From contig DALYLJ010000057.1 in NCBI GenBank assembly GCA_031976395.1, forward strand, positions 1-16,919: DNA of 16,919 nt, given 5' to 3'. Within the stretch, counting starts at the first letter, position 1; every line of letters starts with the position of its first letter. Both the position numbers and the translations under genes were made by a program. This DNA comes from UBA11164 sp002420085. GTDB lineage: Bacteria; Pseudomonadota; Gammaproteobacteria; Xanthomonadales; Xanthomonadaceae. The notes beneath the pieces were generated by a model. The model had not been told where the DNA came from, did no database searches, and worked only from the letters and a program-made list of their open reading frames with translations. Shown here in pieces: positions 16,747-16,919 of the stretch.

Positions 16747-16919
16747 CTATGGCTCGACTGCGGGTGGACGTGGTCGTCCGACGATGACCTTGAAGAGATT
16801 GCCGATCCGATCGTCGATCAGTTCGATGCGTGACCAGGCTCGGAGCGCACGCAACAGGCCGCTGCCCAGACCACGATATGGCAGCAACTTGGCGGCAAAC
16901 GAGGCCAGGACCGGGTTGC
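16747..16919 (-). CDS. C-terminal end of an AlbA_2/Schlafen-type ATP-binding protein (partial)
   Basis: Only the last 56 residues and the TAG stop are in the window; the start lies beyond the right edge. The visible NPVLASFAAKLLPYRGLGSG, then RALRAWSRIELIDDR and NLFKVIVGRP, match the C-terminal segment common to putative DNA-binding proteins with an AlbA_2 (Schlafen) domain and a HATPase_c_4-like domain, often labelled helix-turn-helix or RecG-related ATP-binding proteins. Their role is mostly unknown, and some sit in defence or mobile regions. The assignment rests on this tail alone. Confidence 0.7.
   Translation of the reverse strand, partial: NPVLASFAAKLLPYRGLGSGLLRALRAWSRIELIDDRIGNLFKVIVGRPRPPAVEP

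Overview
The window is high-GC bacterial DNA with a 10-N scaffold gap at 3521-3530, so it probably comes from a draft or metagenome assembly. The protein sequences point to Gammaproteobacteria, most likely order Lysobacterales (Xanthomonadales). The SpeE glycine loop reads GGGDCG, as I remember it from Xanthomonas. The biosynthetic-type SpeA lies head-to-head with SpeE, and the comM / ubiK / PII cluster and a DUF6249-like membrane protein beside an ECF sigma factor fit the same group. This assignment is inference from remembered protein families; no search was run. No rRNA, tRNA, CRISPR array, transposase or phage gene was seen.

Layout. 1-1403 (minus) is a membrane protein cut by the window edge. 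It has a GRDP-like N-terminus, a TIGR04222-like core and a Ser/Gly/Asp-rich tail. 1572-3377 (minus) is a CPA1 K+/H+ antiporter (NhaP2/CvrA type). After the gap come comM (minus) and ubiK (minus). A PII gene (plus) diverges from ubiK across a spacer holding a 20-bp palindrome. 6065-8943 is the divergent polyamine pair speE (minus) and speA (plus). Closely spaced behind speA are a beta-hydroxyacid dehydrogenase and a fumarylacetoacetate-hydrolase-family enzyme. 10975-12297 (minus) is a secreted DNRLRE-type protein of visibly lower GC, with about 590 bp of non-coding, palindrome-bearing DNA upstream. 12891-14346 is a regulatory module: an ECF sigma factor and a translationally coupled membrane protein (minus), diverging from a small DUF6249-like membrane protein (plus). 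14419-16371 (minus) is a secreted PHB-depolymerase-like esterase with several accessory modules. The right edge holds the last 56 residues of a probable AlbA_2/Schlafen-type ATP-binding protein.

How the genes work together. SpeA makes agmatine and SpeE makes spermidine, and the two share one 131-bp divergent promoter region. ComM (competence), UbiK (ubiquinone biosynthesis accessory factor) and PII (nitrogen sensing) are housekeeping neighbours without an obvious joint pathway. The sigma module is the strongest regulatory signal. The same bipartite motif, TGCAACC-N16-TATCC, occurs once on each strand in the 140-bp divergent spacer, one copy facing the sigma gene and one facing the DUF6249-like gene. 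That is the arrangement expected of an autoregulated ECF sigma factor with a divergent target. On the sigma side the -10 element ends 8 nt before the ATG, so that mRNA is predicted to be leaderless or nearly so.

Most other long open frames, including several of 500-650 codons, are antisense shadows created by the high GC and are left out.
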